Source: Microbacterium helvum (GTDB taxonomy: Bacteria > Actinomycetota > Actinomycetes > Actinomycetales > Microbacteriaceae). Taken from it: 64,000 nucleotides of DNA. Positions 45,377 to 55,512 of the stretch are shown here, piece after piece. Numbering within the stretch: position 1 is the first letter of the stretch; each line of letters opens with the position of its first letter. A program made the position numbers and the translations under genes. The notes under the pieces were generated by a model. It ran no database searches. It worked only from the letters and a program-made list of their open reading frames with translations, and had not been told where the DNA came from. Location of the stretch: contig NZ_JACXZS010000007.1 in assembly GCF_014779795.1 (NCBI RefSeq), positions 211,248-275,247 on the forward strand. Direction: 5' to 3'.

Positions 45377-45452
45377 CCCTGAATGGGCCGGTGCCTCTGA
45401 ATGGGCCCGATGCCGCCGAATCGGCCCGATGCCGCTGAATCCGCCCGATGAT
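45377..45452 (+). repeat. Four 19-bp tandem repeats before the GAF-LuxR gene
   Basis: Units at 45377-45395, 45396-45414, 45415-45433 and 45434-45452 follow the pattern NCYGAATSSGCCCGATGCC in exact 19-bp register. They end right before a GATAGTGT sequence that may be the -10 box. Probable iterated regulator-binding sites. Confidence 0.75.
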
Positions 45453-45508
45453 AGTGTCGACGCTACAAAAGGCGGCGAGGACGCCGTCATCGCCGGAAGC
45501 AGGTAGTC

Positions 45509-46432
45509 GTGGGCGCGTCCCTTCCCCACCACGCACCGGTCCCCGAGCGTTCATCGTCAGGGGTCCGTGCTGCCGTCGGCGCACCCGACGAGCTGAGCGA
45601 CGCACAGGCCCTCGACCATGCCGTCGCCGAGCTCGTGCGGCGCACCCGCTTTCCCGTCGCCTTCGGCGGGCTCGTGCTCGACGGCGCGATCCACGTCACC
45701 TCCATCCACGGCGCTCGCACGCACAGCCTCGACGGCCTCGTCGTCGAGCAGGCGAGGGGACTCGGCGGCCGGGCGCTCATCGAGAAGCGGCCGCGCCTCG
45801 CGATCGACTACCGCTCCGCGCGGAGCATCACGCACGACTACGACCGGGCCGTGCTGGGCGAGGGCATCGCGACCCTGTTCGCCGTGCCGATCCTCGTCTC
45901 GGGCCGCGCCCGCGGCGTCATCTACTGCGGGTCGTGGGCCGAGGCCCCCGTCGGCGACGTCGTCGCGCGCCCCGCCTTCGCCGTCGCCGACGAGCTGTCG
46001 AGCGAGCTGCGGATCCGCGACGAGGTGCAGCGCCGCCTGGCGCTCGCGCGGGCCATGCCGGGGGTGTCGCCGGCGCTTCCCGCCGCGGCGCAGGAGGGAC
46101 TGCGCGAGACCTACGCCGAGCTGCGCAGCATCTCGGCGCTGGTGTCGGACCCGGCCATCCGCGCGCGACTCGACCGCCTGGAGCAGCGCGTGGCTGCGCT
46201 GTCGTCCGACGCGGTCGAGCCGCTCGCCGAACTCGATGTGCGCCTGTCGCCGCGCGAGGTGGACGTGCTGGCGTGCGCCGCGCTCGGCTCGACCAACGCC
46301 GAGATCGCCGCGACCCTGGATCTCAAAGAGGGCACGGTCAAGTCGTATCTGCAGTCGGCGATGGCGAAACTGGATGCCTCCACCCGCCATGCAGCGGTCG
46401 TCATGGCCCGCCGCGCGGGAATTCTGCCCTGA
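45509..46432 (+). CDS. GAF-domain LuxR-type transcriptional regulator
   Basis: A 307-aa regulator. A GAF-like sensory domain spans about 25-165 (AFGGLVLDGAIHVTSIHGAR, LFAVPILVSGRARGVIYCGS), a helical linker follows, and the C-terminal LuxR helix-turn-helix is at about 240-300 (LSPREVDVLACAALGSTNAE, LKEGTVKSYLQSAMAKL). The GTG at 45509 follows a GGAAG site. This type of actinobacterial regulator often sits beside a CoA-transferase or degradation operon, but no such operon is here. The four 19-bp repeats upstream suggest autoregulation. Confidence 0.85.
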   Translation: MGASLPHHAPVPERSSSGVRAAVGAPDELSDAQALDHAVAELVRRTRFPVAFGGLVLDGAIHVTSIHGARTHSLDGLVVEQARGLGGRALIEKRPRLAIDYRSARSITHDYDRAVLGEGIATLFAVPILVSGRARGVIYCGSWAEAPVGDVVARPAFAVADELSSELRIRDEVQRRLALARAMPGVSPALPAAAQEGLRETYAELRSISALVSDPAIRARLDRLEQRVAALSSDAVEPLAELDVRLSPREVDVLACAALGSTNAEIAATLDLKEGTVKSYLQSAMAKLDASTRHAAVVMARRAGILP

Positions 46433-46473
46433 GACAATTCCGACACCATTCACGGCGTGGCGAGAGCCATTCC

Positions 46474-46503
46474 TTGATCGCGGCGAATTCCCGTCGCTAA
46501 TGT
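46474..46503 (+). promoter_or_regulatory. Promoter of lsr2, leaderless
   Basis: TTGATC (46474-46479) and TAATGT (46498-46503) are 18 nt apart, and the -10 ends 7 nt before the ATG at 46511. Confidence 0.55.
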
Positions 46504-46510
46504 CGACATC

Positions 46511-46861
46511 ATGGCCCGTAAAATCATCCACCAACTCGTCGACGACATCGACGGGACCGTCCTGGAAGTCGGCGACGGCGAGACCATCCTTTTCTCGCTC
46601 GACGGCACCGCATACGAGATCGACCTCTCGGCAGAGAACGCGAATGCGCTCCGCGCCGCACTCGGTCCGTACACCGAGGCAGGCCGACGCGTCTCGTCCG
46701 GTCGTTCGGCCGCCCCTTCCCCGGCGTCGGGTGGCCGGCGCCGCGCCGGACAGCGCGACCTCGGCGTGGTGCGCGAATGGGCCAAGGCGAACGGCTTCAA
46801 GGTGTCGGAACGGGGCCGGGTTCCGGCATCCATCCTCGAGGCATACGACGCGGCTCACTGA
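46511..46861 (+). CDS. lsr2: Lsr2 nucleoid-associated protein
   Basis: A 116-aa histone-like protein that bridges AT-rich DNA and silences horizontally acquired genes. The N-terminal dimerisation strands (KIIHQLVDDIDGTVLEVGDG, TAYEIDLSAENA) and the C-terminal helical domain with the minor-groove RGR motif (VSERGRVPASI) are clear. It is the functional counterpart of H-NS. The AT-richer island near 57-64 kb is the sort of DNA it would bind, though no specific link is visible. Confidence 0.93.
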   Translation: MARKIIHQLVDDIDGTVLEVGDGETILFSLDGTAYEIDLSAENANALRAALGPYTEAGRRVSSGRSAAPSPASGGRRRAGQRDLGVVREWAKANGFKVSERGRVPASILEAYDAAH

Positions 46862-46877
46862 ACCTCACCGCACGCTC

Positions 46878-46912
46878 GGCCCTCGCCGCGATCCCGGATC
46901 GCCGCGAGGGCC
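46878..46912. terminator. Terminator between convergent lsr2 and pntB
   Basis: 16-nt arms (46878-46893 and 46897-46912) with one mismatch and a 3-nt loop. On the plus strand it is followed by CTTCTCATTT. Confidence 0.8.
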
Positions 46913-46926
46913 CTTCTCATTTCATG

Positions 46927-48351
46927 TCACGGCACCGTAATTCGTGAGAGCTCGATGAGAATCTCGTCGACTCTCTCTTTTGCGTCTCCGAAGAGCATCT
47001 GGGCGTTCTCGCGGTAGAACAGCGGATTCGCGACGCCCGCATACCCCGACGCCATCGAGCGTTTGAACACGATCACATTCGACGCCTCCCACACGCGCAG
47101 CACCGGCATACCCGCGATCGGGCTTGACGGATCCTCGGCGGCGGCGGGATTGACGGTGTCGTTCGCTCCGATCACCAGGACGACATCGGTGCGCGATAAG
47201 TCGTCGTTGATCTCGTCCATCTCGAGCACGATGTCGTACGGCACCTTGGCCTCGGCCAGCAGCACATTCATGTGCCCCGGCAGACGCCCGGCGACCGGGT
47301 GGATGCCGAACCGCACCTCGACGCCGCGCTCGCGCAGCTTCTGCACCAGGTCGGCGACACCATGCTGCGCCTGCGCGACAGCCATGCCGTAACCCGGGGT
47401 GATGACGACGCTCCCCGCACCGGCGAGCATCTCGGCGGCGCCCGCGGCGTCGATCTCGCGGTGCTCGCCGTGGTCCTCGTCGCCGCCGCGCGGCGCCTCG
47501 ATGCCGAACCCGCCGGCGATCACCGACAGGAACGACCGGTTCATCGCCTTGCACATGATGTAGCTGAGGTAGGCACCCGACGATCCGACGAGCGCGCCGG
47601 TGACGATCAGCAGGTCGTTGTTGAGCAGGAAGCCGGCCGCGGCCGCCGCCCAACCCGAGTAGCTGTTGAGCATCGAGACGACCACCGGCATGTCGCCACC
47701 GCCGATCGACGCCACCAGGTGCCACCCGAGCGCGAGCGCGAGCACCGTGACGAGGATCAGCAGCCACAGTTCGGGGGTGATCACGTACCAGACAGTGAGA
47801 GCGATGAAGGCGACGAGCGCACCGATGTTGAGCGCGTTCTTGCCCGGCAGCATGAGCGGGCGCGAAGAGATCCGCGCCGACAGCTTCAGGAACGCCACGA
47901 TCGAGCCGGTGAAGGTCACACCGCCGATGAAGACGCCGATGAACACCTCGGCGTGATGGATGTCGGCGAGCGCCCCGGTGAGCCCGGTGTCGTACAGGGC
48001 GCCGTTCCACCCGACGAGAACGGCGGCGAGCCCGACGAAGGAGTGCAGGAGCGCGATGAGCTCAGGCATCCCGGTCATCTCCACGATGCGCGCCCGCCAC
48101 AGCCCGATCGAGCCGCCGACGACGACGGCGATCACGAGCAGCACGAGGCCCGTCGTGCCCGACGGTGTGCCCCACGCGCCTGCGACGGTCAGCCAGACCG
48201 TCGCGATCAGCGCGACCACCATGCCGACGATGCCGTACGTGACGCCGCGACGGCTCGTCTCGTGCTTGCTGAGGCCTGCCAGGCTCAGGACGAACAGCAG
48301 GGCGGCGACGACGTAGGCCGCCCCCGCGACGGCTCCGGCGACCGGGATCAT
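46927..48351 (-). CDS. pntB: NAD(P) transhydrogenase subunit beta
   Basis: A 474-aa membrane subunit. About nine membrane helices form the proton channel in the N-terminal two-thirds (for example [19 protein letters not shown]). The C-terminal NADP-binding domain III contains [21 protein letters not shown] and the [19 protein letters not shown] segment. With PntA it uses the proton gradient to make NADPH from NADH. The ATG overlaps the pntA stop by 4 nt. Confidence 0.95.
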   Translation of the reverse strand: MIPVAGAVAGAAYVVAALLFVLSLAGLSKHETSRRGVTYGIVGMVVALIATVWLTVAGAWGTPSGTTGLVLLVIAVVVGGSIGLWRARIVEMTGMPELIALLHSFVGLAAVLVGWNGALYDTGLTGALADIHHAEVFIGVFIGGVTFTGSIVAFLKLSARISSRPLMLPGKNALNIGALVAFIALTVWYVITPELWLLILVTVLALALGWHLVASIGGGDMPVVVSMLNSYSGWAAAAAGFLLNNDLLIVTGALVGSSGAYLSYIMCKAMNRSFLSVIAGGFGIEAPRGGDEDHGEHREIDAAGAAEMLAGAGSVVITPGYGMAVAQAQHGVADLVQKLRERGVEVRFGIHPVAGRLPGHMNVLLAEAKVPYDIVLEMDEINDDLSRTDVVLVIGANDTVNPAAAEDPSSPIAGMPVLRVWEASNVIVFKRSMASGYAGVANPLFYRENAQMLFGDAKERVDEILIELSRITVP

Positions 48352-49904
48352 CGGGCGTCGCCCTTCTGGAACATCGCGAGCATGCGGCGGGTGACCGCGA
48401 AGCCGCCGAAGATGTTGATGCTCGCCAGCAGCACGGCGATCGCCGCGAGGATCTGCACGGTGAGATCGGGCACCGTGATCTGCACCATGGCGCCGACCAC
48501 GATGATGCCCGAGATCGCGTTCGTCACGCTCATCAGCGGTGTGTGCAGCGCGTGCGCGACGTGGCCGATGACGTAGAAGCCGACGACCACCGCGAGCGTC
48601 AGCACCAGGAAGTGCTGCGGCAGCGGCGGCGGGGCGAACGCGCACACCGCGAACAGCGCGGCGATCCCCACGAAGACGAGCGCCGTGCGCGACCCGGCCG
48701 ACATCGGCGCGCGGGCCGAGGCCGAGGAGGTGGCCGCCGTGGCGGGGACGGGCGCGGCGGCGGGGGCGGCCGAGACCTGGACGGGCGGCGGCGGCCACGT
48801 CACCTCGCCGTCTCGCACGACGGTGACGGTGCGCTGCACGACATCGTCGAAGTCGAGCGCGAGCACGCCGTCCTTCGCGGGGGTGAGGAGCTTCACCAGG
48901 TTGACGAGGTTGGTCGAGAACAGCTGCGACGCCTGCTGCGGCAGCCGGCCCGCCAGGTCGGTGTAGCCGAGGATCACGACGCCGTTCGCCGTGACGGTCC
49001 GCTCCCCCGCCACCGAGCCCTCGACGTTGCCACCCTGGCCCGCCGCCATGTCGACGATGACGCTGCCCGGCTTCATGCTCGCGACGTCGGCGGCCGTGAT
49101 GAGCCGCGGCGCCGGACGGCCCGGGATGAGCGCCGTCGTGATGATGATGTCCACGTCGGCGGCCTGCTCGGAGTAGATCTCCGCCGCGCGGCGGTCGTAG
49201 GCCTCGCTCGTCGCCTTCGCGTACCCGTCGGCCGAGACCTCCTTCGCCTCGTCGGGCACCACGACCTCGAGGTACTGCCCGCCGATCGAAGCCACCTGGT
49301 CGGCGACCTCGGGACGCGGGTCTGTCGCGCGCACGATGGCGCCGAGGCTCGACGCCGCACCGATCGCGGCGAGTCCGGCGACCCCGGCACCGGCGACGAG
49401 CACCTTGGCGGGCGGCACCTTGCCGGCCGCCGTGACCTGGCCGGTGAAGAACCGGCCGAACTCGTGCGCCGCCTCGACGACCGCCCGGTAGCCGGCGATG
49501 TTCGCCATCGAGCTCAGCACGTCCATCGACTGCGCCCGCGAGATGCGGGGCACCGCGTCCAGGGCGATCGCGGTGATGCCACGTGTCGCGAGCGCCGCCA
49601 CCAGGTCCGGCCGCAGCGACGGGCTCAGCGTCGCGACGAGGATCGCGCCGTCCGCGAGCAGGTCGATCTCGGACGGCGTCGGCGCAGTGACCTTCAGCAC
49701 GACCGGCGACGCCCACGCCGTGTCGGCATCGACCACGACCGCGCCGGATGCTGCGTACGCGGCATCCGGAAAGGACGAAGCCGACCCCGCGCCGGACTCG
49801 ACGACGACGTCGTAGCCGAGGGTGAGGAGTCTGGGGACGGTGGTCGGAGTCGCGGCCACCCGGTTCTCGCCGGGTGCTTCGGCGACGATGCCAATGCGGG
49901 TCAT
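48348..49904 (-). CDS. pntA: NAD(P) transhydrogenase subunit alpha
   Basis: A 518-aa subunit holding the NAD-binding domain I ([18 protein letters not shown], then [22 protein letters not shown]) joined by an alanine/proline-rich linker to a C-terminal membrane segment with three to four helices ([18 protein letters not shown]). Domain I and the membrane part are fused in one chain, as in E. coli, unlike bacteria with split PntAA and PntAB. It is divergent from the phosphodiester glycosidase gene. Confidence 0.95.
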   Translation of the reverse strand: MTRIGIVAEAPGENRVAATPTTVPRLLTLGYDVVVESGAGSASSFPDAAYAASGAVVVDADTAWASPVVLKVTAPTPSEIDLLADGAILVATLSPSLRPDLVAALATRGITAIALDAVPRISRAQSMDVLSSMANIAGYRAVVEAAHEFGRFFTGQVTAAGKVPPAKVLVAGAGVAGLAAIGAASSLGAIVRATDPRPEVADQVASIGGQYLEVVVPDEAKEVSADGYAKATSEAYDRRAAEIYSEQAADVDIIITTALIPGRPAPRLITAADVASMKPGSVIVDMAAGQGGNVEGSVAGERTVTANGVVILGYTDLAGRLPQQASQLFSTNLVNLVKLLTPAKDGVLALDFDDVVQRTVTVVRDGEVTWPPPPVQVSAAPAAAPVPATAATSSASARAPMSAGSRTALVFVGIAALFAVCAFAPPPLPQHFLVLTLAVVVGFYVIGHVAHALHTPLMSVTNAISGIIVVGAMVQITVPDLTVQILAAIAVLLASINIFGGFAVTRRMLAMFQKGDAR

Positions 49905-50063
49905 GCGTGCCACGATGTCAGACCGCCGCGCCGGAACGCCATGCGTGTCGCCCGATCCGGCGATAAGAACCACCGAAGTTTCATAGGGCACAGGGATTCG
50001 TCGCCGAGCCGGTTCATCGCCGACGGCAAGCCTCGCCGTAAGCGGCGCCCGTACCCGTGGATC

Positions 50064-51068
50064 ATGGACACGACAGGCACCGACACGCGACGCACGAAGC
50101 GGCGCACCCGCAACCTTCTCATCGCCTCCGGCCTGGTGGTGGCCCTGAGCGCCGGCGGCGGCGCCGTCTGGGCCGCCGAGCGCTTCCTGGTCGAGCACGT
50201 CGAGATCGCCGACGTGTCGGAGTACGAGGCGCAGAACTCCACCGCGACCACGGACTCGGCCTCTGATCCGGCGGAGGCCGCCGATTCCACGGTCGCGGAC
50301 GCCACCGTGACCGACACCACGTACTCCGACGGCTCGACCTCGATCACGGTCTCGACGGTGACGGAGGGGTCAGGCTCCGACACGGTGACGTACTACGTCG
50401 CCGACGTGACGCTGTCGGACGCGACGACGGTGCGCAGCGCGTTCGCGAAGGACCAGTTCGGCCAGAACATCACGGAGCTGACGAGTGAGATCGCCGCCGA
50501 CAACGGCGCGATCTTCGCCATCAACGGCGACTACTACGGGTTCCGTGACACCGGAATCGTGATCCGCAACGGCGTGGTCTTCCGTGACGAGCCGGCGCGG
50601 CAGGGCCTCGCCTTCTACACCGACGGTCGTGTCGAGGTCTACGACGAGACGACGACCAGTGCCGCCGAGCTCCTCGCCGACGGCGCCTGGAACACCCTGA
50701 GCTTCGGTCCGGTGATCGTCGAGGACGGCGCCGCGGTCGACGGCATCGAGGACGTCGAGGTCGACACCAACTTCGGCAACCACTCCATCCAGGGCGACCA
50801 GCCGCGCACGGCCGTCGGCGTCATCGACGAGAACCATCTGGTCTTCATCGTGGTCGACGGTCGGCAGTCGGGGTACAGCGAGGGCGTCACGCTCACCGAG
50901 CTCGCCGACATCATGATCGATCTCGGCGCCACCACCGCGTACAACCTCGACGGCGGCGGCTCGTCGACCATGTACTTCAACGGCGAGGTCGTCAACCAGC
51001 CGTCCAACGGCGGCGAGCGCGGCACGAGCGACATCCTCTACATCGCCGACGCGTCCGGCACGGAGTGA
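50064..51068 (+). CDS. Membrane-anchored phosphodiester glycosidase (NAGPA-like) protein
   Basis: A 334-aa protein with a basic start and one membrane segment ([20 protein letters not shown], about 18-37), then a Ser/Thr/Asp-rich linker and a NAGPA/phosphodiester glycosidase domain. Its motifs are [19 protein letters not shown] and the C-terminal [14 protein letters not shown]. The domain sits outside the cell. Relatives cleave or tailor glycosyl phosphodiesters and occur in exopolysaccharide clusters. It leads a five-gene plus-strand cluster with a glycosyltransferase and the VTC/DUF4956 pair. Confidence 0.85.
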   Translation: MDTTGTDTRRTKRRTRNLLIASGLVVALSAGGGAVWAAERFLVEHVEIADVSEYEAQNSTATTDSASDPAEAADSTVADATVTDTTYSDGSTSITVSTVTEGSGSDTVTYYVADVTLSDATTVRSAFAKDQFGQNITELTSEIAADNGAIFAINGDYYGFRDTGIVIRNGVVFRDEPARQGLAFYTDGRVEVYDETTTSAAELLADGAWNTLSFGPVIVEDGAAVDGIEDVEVDTNFGNHSIQGDQPRTAVGVIDENHLVFIVVDGRQSGYSEGVTLTELADIMIDLGATTAYNLDGGGSSTMYFNGEVVNQPSNGGERGTSDILYIADASGTE

Positions 51069-51072
51069 TCCC

Positions 51073-52218
51073 GTGATCGTCGTCATCCCCGCGTACGAGC
51101 CCGGCCCGCGATTGGCGGGCGTGGTCGCCGGGCTGTTCGCCGCCGATCCCGACATCGAGATCGTCGTGGTCGACGACGGCAGCGGTGAGGGCTTCGCCAC
51201 CGTGTTCGCCATGGTCGAGGGTCTCGGCGCCACGGTGCTGCGCCACGCGGCCAACCGCGGCAAGGCTGCCGCGCTGCGCACCGGGTTCGACCGGGTGCTC
51301 GCCGTCCATGCCGGCGACGACGTCGTGACCGCGGACGCCGACGGGCAGCACACCGTGATGGACATCCTGCGCGTGGCGGACGCGCTGCGCGCCGACGCGG
51401 CGGCGGGTGCGCCGACGCTGGTGCTCGGGTGCCGCGCGTTCAGCGGTCGCGTGCCGCTGCGGTCGCGGGCGGGCAACACGGTCGCCCGCGGCGTCTTCCG
51501 GCTCGCGGCCGGATGGAGCCTGAGCGACACGCAGACCGGGTTGCGCGGCATCCCGTCACAACTCCTCGAGTGGGTGAGGGACCAGCCCGGCGAGCGCTTC
51601 GCGTACGAGCAGAACGTGCTGCTGCGCTGCCGGCGCGCGGGCGTGCGGACCCGCGAGGTGCCGATCGAGACGGTCTACCTCGACGGCAACGCGTCGAGCC
51701 ACTTCCGCCCGATCGTCGACTCCGTGCGCATCATGCTGCCGCTGCTGCTGTTCGCGGGGTCGTCGCTTATCGCGTTCGCGGTCGACACGGTGATGCTGCT
51801 CGCGCTCACCGCGCTCACCGGCGCGCTGGTGCCGTCGATCCTGGCCGCACGGGTCGTGAGCGCATCGGTCAACTTCGCGGTGAATCGTCGCGTGGTCTTC
51901 CGTGCGCGAAGGCGAGGGATGCCGCGCCAGCTCATCCGGTACGCCGTGCTGGCCGCCGCGCTGCTGGCCTCGAACATCGTCTGGCTGGACGCGCTCACGC
52001 GGTACGGCATGCCCCTCGTGCTCGCCAAGGTCGTGACCGAGGCGGTGCTGTTCGCCACCAGCTACGGCGTGCAGCGCAGCTTCGTGTTCGGCAGCCCACC
52101 CGGCGCACAGCAGGGTCGTACCGAACTCGAACCAGGGCCTTCGGCTCGTCATAGCAACCCCATAGCGGCCACGGCTCGAATGGATGCGAACGAACACCAC
52201 ATCGGGAGGAACCCATGA
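51073..52218 (+). CDS. Glycosyltransferase family 2 fused to a GtrA-like membrane domain
   Basis: A 381-aa fusion. The N-terminal GT2 catalytic domain (1-210) has the nucleotide-binding IEIVVVDDGSGEGF and the DxD region TADADGQHT. The C-terminal part (about 215-350) is a four-helix GtrA-like domain (LIAFAVDTVMLLALTAL, VNFAVNRRVVFRARRR). Such proteins make or flip polyprenyl-phosphate-linked sugars. The GTG start lies 4 nt after the preceding stop and the end overlaps DUF4956 by 4 nt. Confidence 0.87.
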   Translation: MIVVIPAYEPGPRLAGVVAGLFAADPDIEIVVVDDGSGEGFATVFAMVEGLGATVLRHAANRGKAAALRTGFDRVLAVHAGDDVVTADADGQHTVMDILRVADALRADAAAGAPTLVLGCRAFSGRVPLRSRAGNTVARGVFRLAAGWSLSDTQTGLRGIPSQLLEWVRDQPGERFAYEQNVLLRCRRAGVRTREVPIETVYLDGNASSHFRPIVDSVRIMLPLLLFAGSSLIAFAVDTVMLLALTALTGALVPSILAARVVSASVNFAVNRRVVFRARRRGMPRQLIRYAVLAAALLASNIVWLDALTRYGMPLVLAKVVTEAVLFATSYGVQRSFVFGSPPGAQQGRTELEPGPSARHSNPIAATARMDANEHHIGRNP

Positions 52219-52850
52219 CCCCCAGCGCACTGATCCTGATCGGCATCGATCTGGCCGCCGCCCTCATCCTGAGCCTCGGGCTCTACTACCGCCGGCACCA
52301 CCGCCGCGACCTCGTCGTCGCGTTCCTGGGGGTCAACGTCGGGGTCATGGCCGTCGCTGCGGTGCTCGGCACCGCCGAGGTCGCCATGGGCCTGGGGCTG
52401 GGCCTCTTCGGCGTGCTGTCGATCATCCGGCTGCGTTCGTCCGAGATCACGCAGCGCGAAGTGGCCTACTACTTCGCCGCACTCGCGATCGGACTGGTCA
52501 CGGGCCTGCCGCAGACCGACCCATGGCCGGTCGCCGCGCTCGTCGCGCTCATCCTCGTGGTGCTGTGGGCCGCCGATCACCCGGCATTCCTCGCCCGCAC
52601 CCGCCACCAGGTGGTGCGTCTGGACCGCGCGGTGTCGGACGACGACGAACTGCGCGCCGAGCTCGAGGCGCGTCTGGGCGGCACGGTCAGCTCCACGACC
52701 ATCCAGGAGCTCGATCTCGTGAACGACACGACCCTCGTCGATGTCAGGTACCGGATGCCGCGTCCCGGCGCCCGCTCGACGGCCCGGGTCGCCTCGGCGC
52801 ACGCCGGCACGTCGCTGGGTTCAGGCGCGACGACCGGAGCGGACCGATGA
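52215..52850 (+). CDS. DUF4956 membrane protein
   Basis: A 211-aa protein with four hydrophobic segments in the first 130 residues and a soluble C-terminal part. The segment GLGLFGVLSIIRLRSSEITQ is a family hallmark. DUF4956 proteins nearly always accompany VTC-domain polymerases and are thought to help them at the membrane, although the mechanism is unknown. The ATG follows GGGAGG and both ends overlap neighbouring genes by 4 nt. Confidence 0.88.
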   Translation: MTPSALILIGIDLAAALILSLGLYYRRHHRRDLVVAFLGVNVGVMAVAAVLGTAEVAMGLGLGLFGVLSIIRLRSSEITQREVAYYFAALAIGLVTGLPQTDPWPVAALVALILVVLWAADHPAFLARTRHQVVRLDRAVSDDDELRAELEARLGGTVSSTTIQELDLVNDTTLVDVRYRMPRPGARSTARVASAHAGTSLGSGATTGADR

Positions 52851-53713
52851 CGGCGCTGGACAGATTCGACGCCGTGACGCTGGAGGAGCTCGTGGCCGAG
52901 GCATCCCTTCTCACACGCGTCGACCGCAAATACGTCGTGCCGTGCGCCGGCCTCGACGCGGTCATCGCCGCACTCGACCCCGCCACGCGCGTGCTCGAGA
53001 TCGACGGCGGCCGCGCGTTCGCCTACGAGTCGGTGTACTTCGACACGCCCGACCTGCTGAGCTTCCGCATGGCAGCGCAGCCGCGGCGTCGCCGGTTCAA
53101 GCTGCGCACCCGCAGCTACCTCGACACCGGCGCGTCGTACCTCGAGATCAAGACGCGGGGCGCACGCGGCACCACGGTGAAGGATCGCGGAGAGTACGAC
53201 CCGCGGCACCGCGACCGGCTGACCGACGACGCGCGCGACGACGTCGCCGACGCGTTCACCACGATCGGCGTCGCAGCCGAGCGCGCCGACGAGCTCGGGG
53301 CGACGCTCATGACCCGCTACCGCCGCGCGACGCTGCTCGCACCGGACGGCTCCGGCCGCGCCACGGTCGACACCGCGCTGGAGTGGATCGAGCCCGACGG
53401 CCGCGGCTTCGCACTGCCGCAGGTGGCGATCGTCGAGACCAAGTCCGGCGCCCGCCCGTCAGGCGTCGACCGTGCGCTGTGGCGGGCAGGGCACCGCCCC
53501 GCGACCGTCAGCAAGTACGCCACCGGGCTGGCGGCGCTGCACCCAGAGCTGCCGCGCAACCGCTGGTCGCGGCTGCTGCGCGGCCCCTTCGACGATGCGC
53601 ACCGCGCCGTGCCGCAGACCCGATCCGTCCCTACGAATCCCGTACCCACGAACCCCGCATCCACGAACGAGGAGGACTCGTCATGCCCCGCCCCCACTTT
53701 CGCCGCCGCCTGA
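52847..53713 (+). CDS. VTC-domain protein (polyphosphate polymerase type)
   Basis: A 288-aa protein with the triphosphate-tunnel fold of VTC4. Basic and acidic tunnel residues are seen in VDRKYVVP, YESVYFDTPD, RRRFKLRTRSY, YLEIKTRGARGTTVKDR and VETKSGARP. The yeast relative makes polyphosphate from ATP. The C-terminal tail is a repetitive Pro-Thr-Asn-rich stretch, whose coding region overlaps the start of the next gene by 31 nt. It likely acts with DUF4956 at the membrane; the polymer is not proven. Confidence 0.87.
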   Translation: MTALDRFDAVTLEELVAEASLLTRVDRKYVVPCAGLDAVIAALDPATRVLEIDGGRAFAYESVYFDTPDLLSFRMAAQPRRRRFKLRTRSYLDTGASYLEIKTRGARGTTVKDRGEYDPRHRDRLTDDARDDVADAFTTIGVAAERADELGATLMTRYRRATLLAPDGSGRATVDTALEWIEPDGRGFALPQVAIVETKSGARPSGVDRALWRAGHRPATVSKYATGLAALHPELPRNRWSRLLRGPFDDAHRAVPQTRSVPTNPVPTNPASTNEEDSSCPAPTFAAA

Positions 53714-55425
53714 TCCTGGCCGCCGCGCCGCTGACCCTCGCCGGTGTCGTTCTCGCCGGCTGCGCCGCCCAGACCGCCGTGACCTCGCGCTCTGCCACAC
53801 CCGCCGGATCGACGGGCGACACGTCCGACGGCGAGACCGCGGTCGTGGTCGACTCCGACCTGACCGCAGCCGCGGTCCTCGCCGCGAACCACGACGTCAC
53901 CACGGTGAACGACGACGAGTGGAGCGAATCGGATGCCGCCGACATCACGCTCAGCGGGTCCACTGCGTCCTCCGACTCCGACGAGGCGACCGTCGACGGC
54001 TCGACCGTCACCATCACGGCGGCGGGCGTCTTCCGGCTGTCGGGTTCGCTCGACGGCCAGGTGGTCGTGGCCGCACCGGACGACGCGCAGGTCGTGCTCA
54101 TCCTGGACGACGCCGACATCGCGGCATCCGACTCCCCCGCGATCACCGTGACCGGGGCCGACGACGTGGCCCTGTACCTCGCCGACGGCAGCTCCAACTC
54201 GGTGGCCGACGCGGCCGCGTACACCGACGACGCGGAGGCGAACGCCGCGATCTACAGCACGGCCGACCTGACGATCTCGGGCTCCGGATCGCTCGACGTC
54301 TCTGGCAACGGCAACGACGGCATCACCTCGACCGACGACCTCGTCGTCCTGTCGGGCGACATCACCGTCGACGCGGCGGACGACGGCCTGCGCGGCAAGG
54401 ACTCGCTCACCGTCGAGGGAGGCACGATCGCGGTCACCGCGGGCGGCGACGCCCTCAAGAGCGACCAGGACTCGGACGCCACACAGGGCTTCGTCGCCAT
54501 CACGGGCGGCGCCGTCGACCTCACCAGCGGCGACGACGGCATCGCCGTCGCCACCGACGCCGTGATCACCGGCGGCACGGTCACGATCAGCGCGGGAGCC
54601 GACGCCGCGAGCGCCTCGGACGGCGCGAAGGGCATCACCGCCGGCGCCGTCGTCGCGATCGACGGCGGCGAGGTGGCCGTGGATGCTGCCGACGACGCGA
54701 TCCACTCCAACGGCTCGGTGGGCATCGGCGGCGGCACGGTGACGGTGACCACCGGCGACGACGGCATCCACGCAGATCTGCGTCTGGAGATCCGCGACGG
54801 CGACGTCACCGTCACCGACTCGTATGAGGGGCTGGAGGGCACCGACATCGCGATCTCGGGCGGCACGGTCGACGTGACCGCGAGCGACGATGGCGTCAAT
54901 GGCGCCGGCGCGAGCTCGGGCGGCGAGCAGGACACCGGCGAGACCATCACGATCTCGGGCGGCTCGGTGGCCGTCGTCTCGGGCGGCGACAGCCTCGACT
55001 CGAACGGCACGATCGCGATCACGGGTGGCACTACGGTGCTCAGCGGCCCGAGCGACGCGGGCGGACAGGGCGCCCTCGACGCCAACGGCGCGATCACGAT
55101 CGACGGCGGCGAGGTGCTCGTGGCGGGCACCGCGCTGGTCGATCCGACCGGAGCGCAGCAGTGGCTGGCGGCGAGCGCCTCGGGTTCGGCGGGCGACACC
55201 GTCACCGTGATGGATGCCTCCGGCACCGTGATCGCCACGTTCGAGGCCGGACGCGACTTCACCGCCGTGTTCTACAGCGGCCCCACCGTGACAGACGGCG
55301 GCGCGTACAGCGTGGCCGTGAACGGCACGACCGCGGCGACCGTCACCGAGGGGTCGAACGTCGCCGGCGGCATGGGCGGCCCCGGCGGGATGGGCGGCGC
55401 TCCCGGCGGCGGCCAGCGCCCGTGA
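53683..55425 (+). CDS. Cthe_2159-like carbohydrate-binding lipoprotein
   Basis: A 580-aa exported lipoprotein. The signal ends in the lipobox LAGC with the lipidated Cys26. The mature part is a right-handed beta-helix made of repeated ITISGG- and GDDGI-type rungs, matching the Cthe_2159 family that binds acidic polysaccharides with calcium. The end is Gly/Met-rich (GGMGGPGGMGG). The ATG at 53683 follows GAGGAGGAC. It is probably the surface partner of the polymer made by the upstream VTC/GT2 genes. A CotH kinase, often present in such clusters, is absent. Confidence 0.85.
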   Translation: MPRPHFRRRLILAAAPLTLAGVVLAGCAAQTAVTSRSATPAGSTGDTSDGETAVVVDSDLTAAAVLAANHDVTTVNDDEWSESDAADITLSGSTASSDSDEATVDGSTVTITAAGVFRLSGSLDGQVVVAAPDDAQVVLILDDADIAASDSPAITVTGADDVALYLADGSSNSVADAAAYTDDAEANAAIYSTADLTISGSGSLDVSGNGNDGITSTDDLVVLSGDITVDAADDGLRGKDSLTVEGGTIAVTAGGDALKSDQDSDATQGFVAITGGAVDLTSGDDGIAVATDAVITGGTVTISAGADAASASDGAKGITAGAVVAIDGGEVAVDAADDAIHSNGSVGIGGGTVTVTTGDDGIHADLRLEIRDGDVTVTDSYEGLEGTDIAISGGTVDVTASDDGVNGAGASSGGEQDTGETITISGGSVAVVSGGDSLDSNGTIAITGGTTVLSGPSDAGGQGALDANGAITIDGGEVLVAGTALVDPTGAQQWLAASASGSAGDTVTVMDASGTVIATFEAGRDFTAVFYSGPTVTDGGAYSVAVNGTTAATVTEGSNVAGGMGGPGGMGGAPGGGQRP

Positions 55426-55442
55426 CGCACCCGGCCTTCCCC

Positions 55443-55512
55443 GGTCGTCGAGCGAGCGAAACGAGCCAAGCGCCCCCTCCTGCTCGTTGAGCGAGCGCAG
55501 CGAGTCGAAACG
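55443..55512 (+). repeat. Two copies of the dispersed GAGCGAGCG repeat
   Basis: GGTCGTCGAGCGAGCGAAAC (from 55443) and CTCGTTGAGCGAGCGCAGCG (55483 onward, to 55512) lie in the same orientation 18 nt after the lipoprotein stop. They are related to the pair at 25750-25888. Confidence 0.75.

Noticed and set aside
49905..50063. Riboswitch in the pntA/phosphodiester glycosidase gap
   Set aside because: No conserved riboswitch core or stable hairpin could be recognised; only a plain divergent promoter region.
53900..55400. Recurring short units that could be read as a repeat array or CRISPR
   Set aside because: The units are in frame, irregular in spacing, and encode beta-helix rungs. There are no spacers of uniform length.
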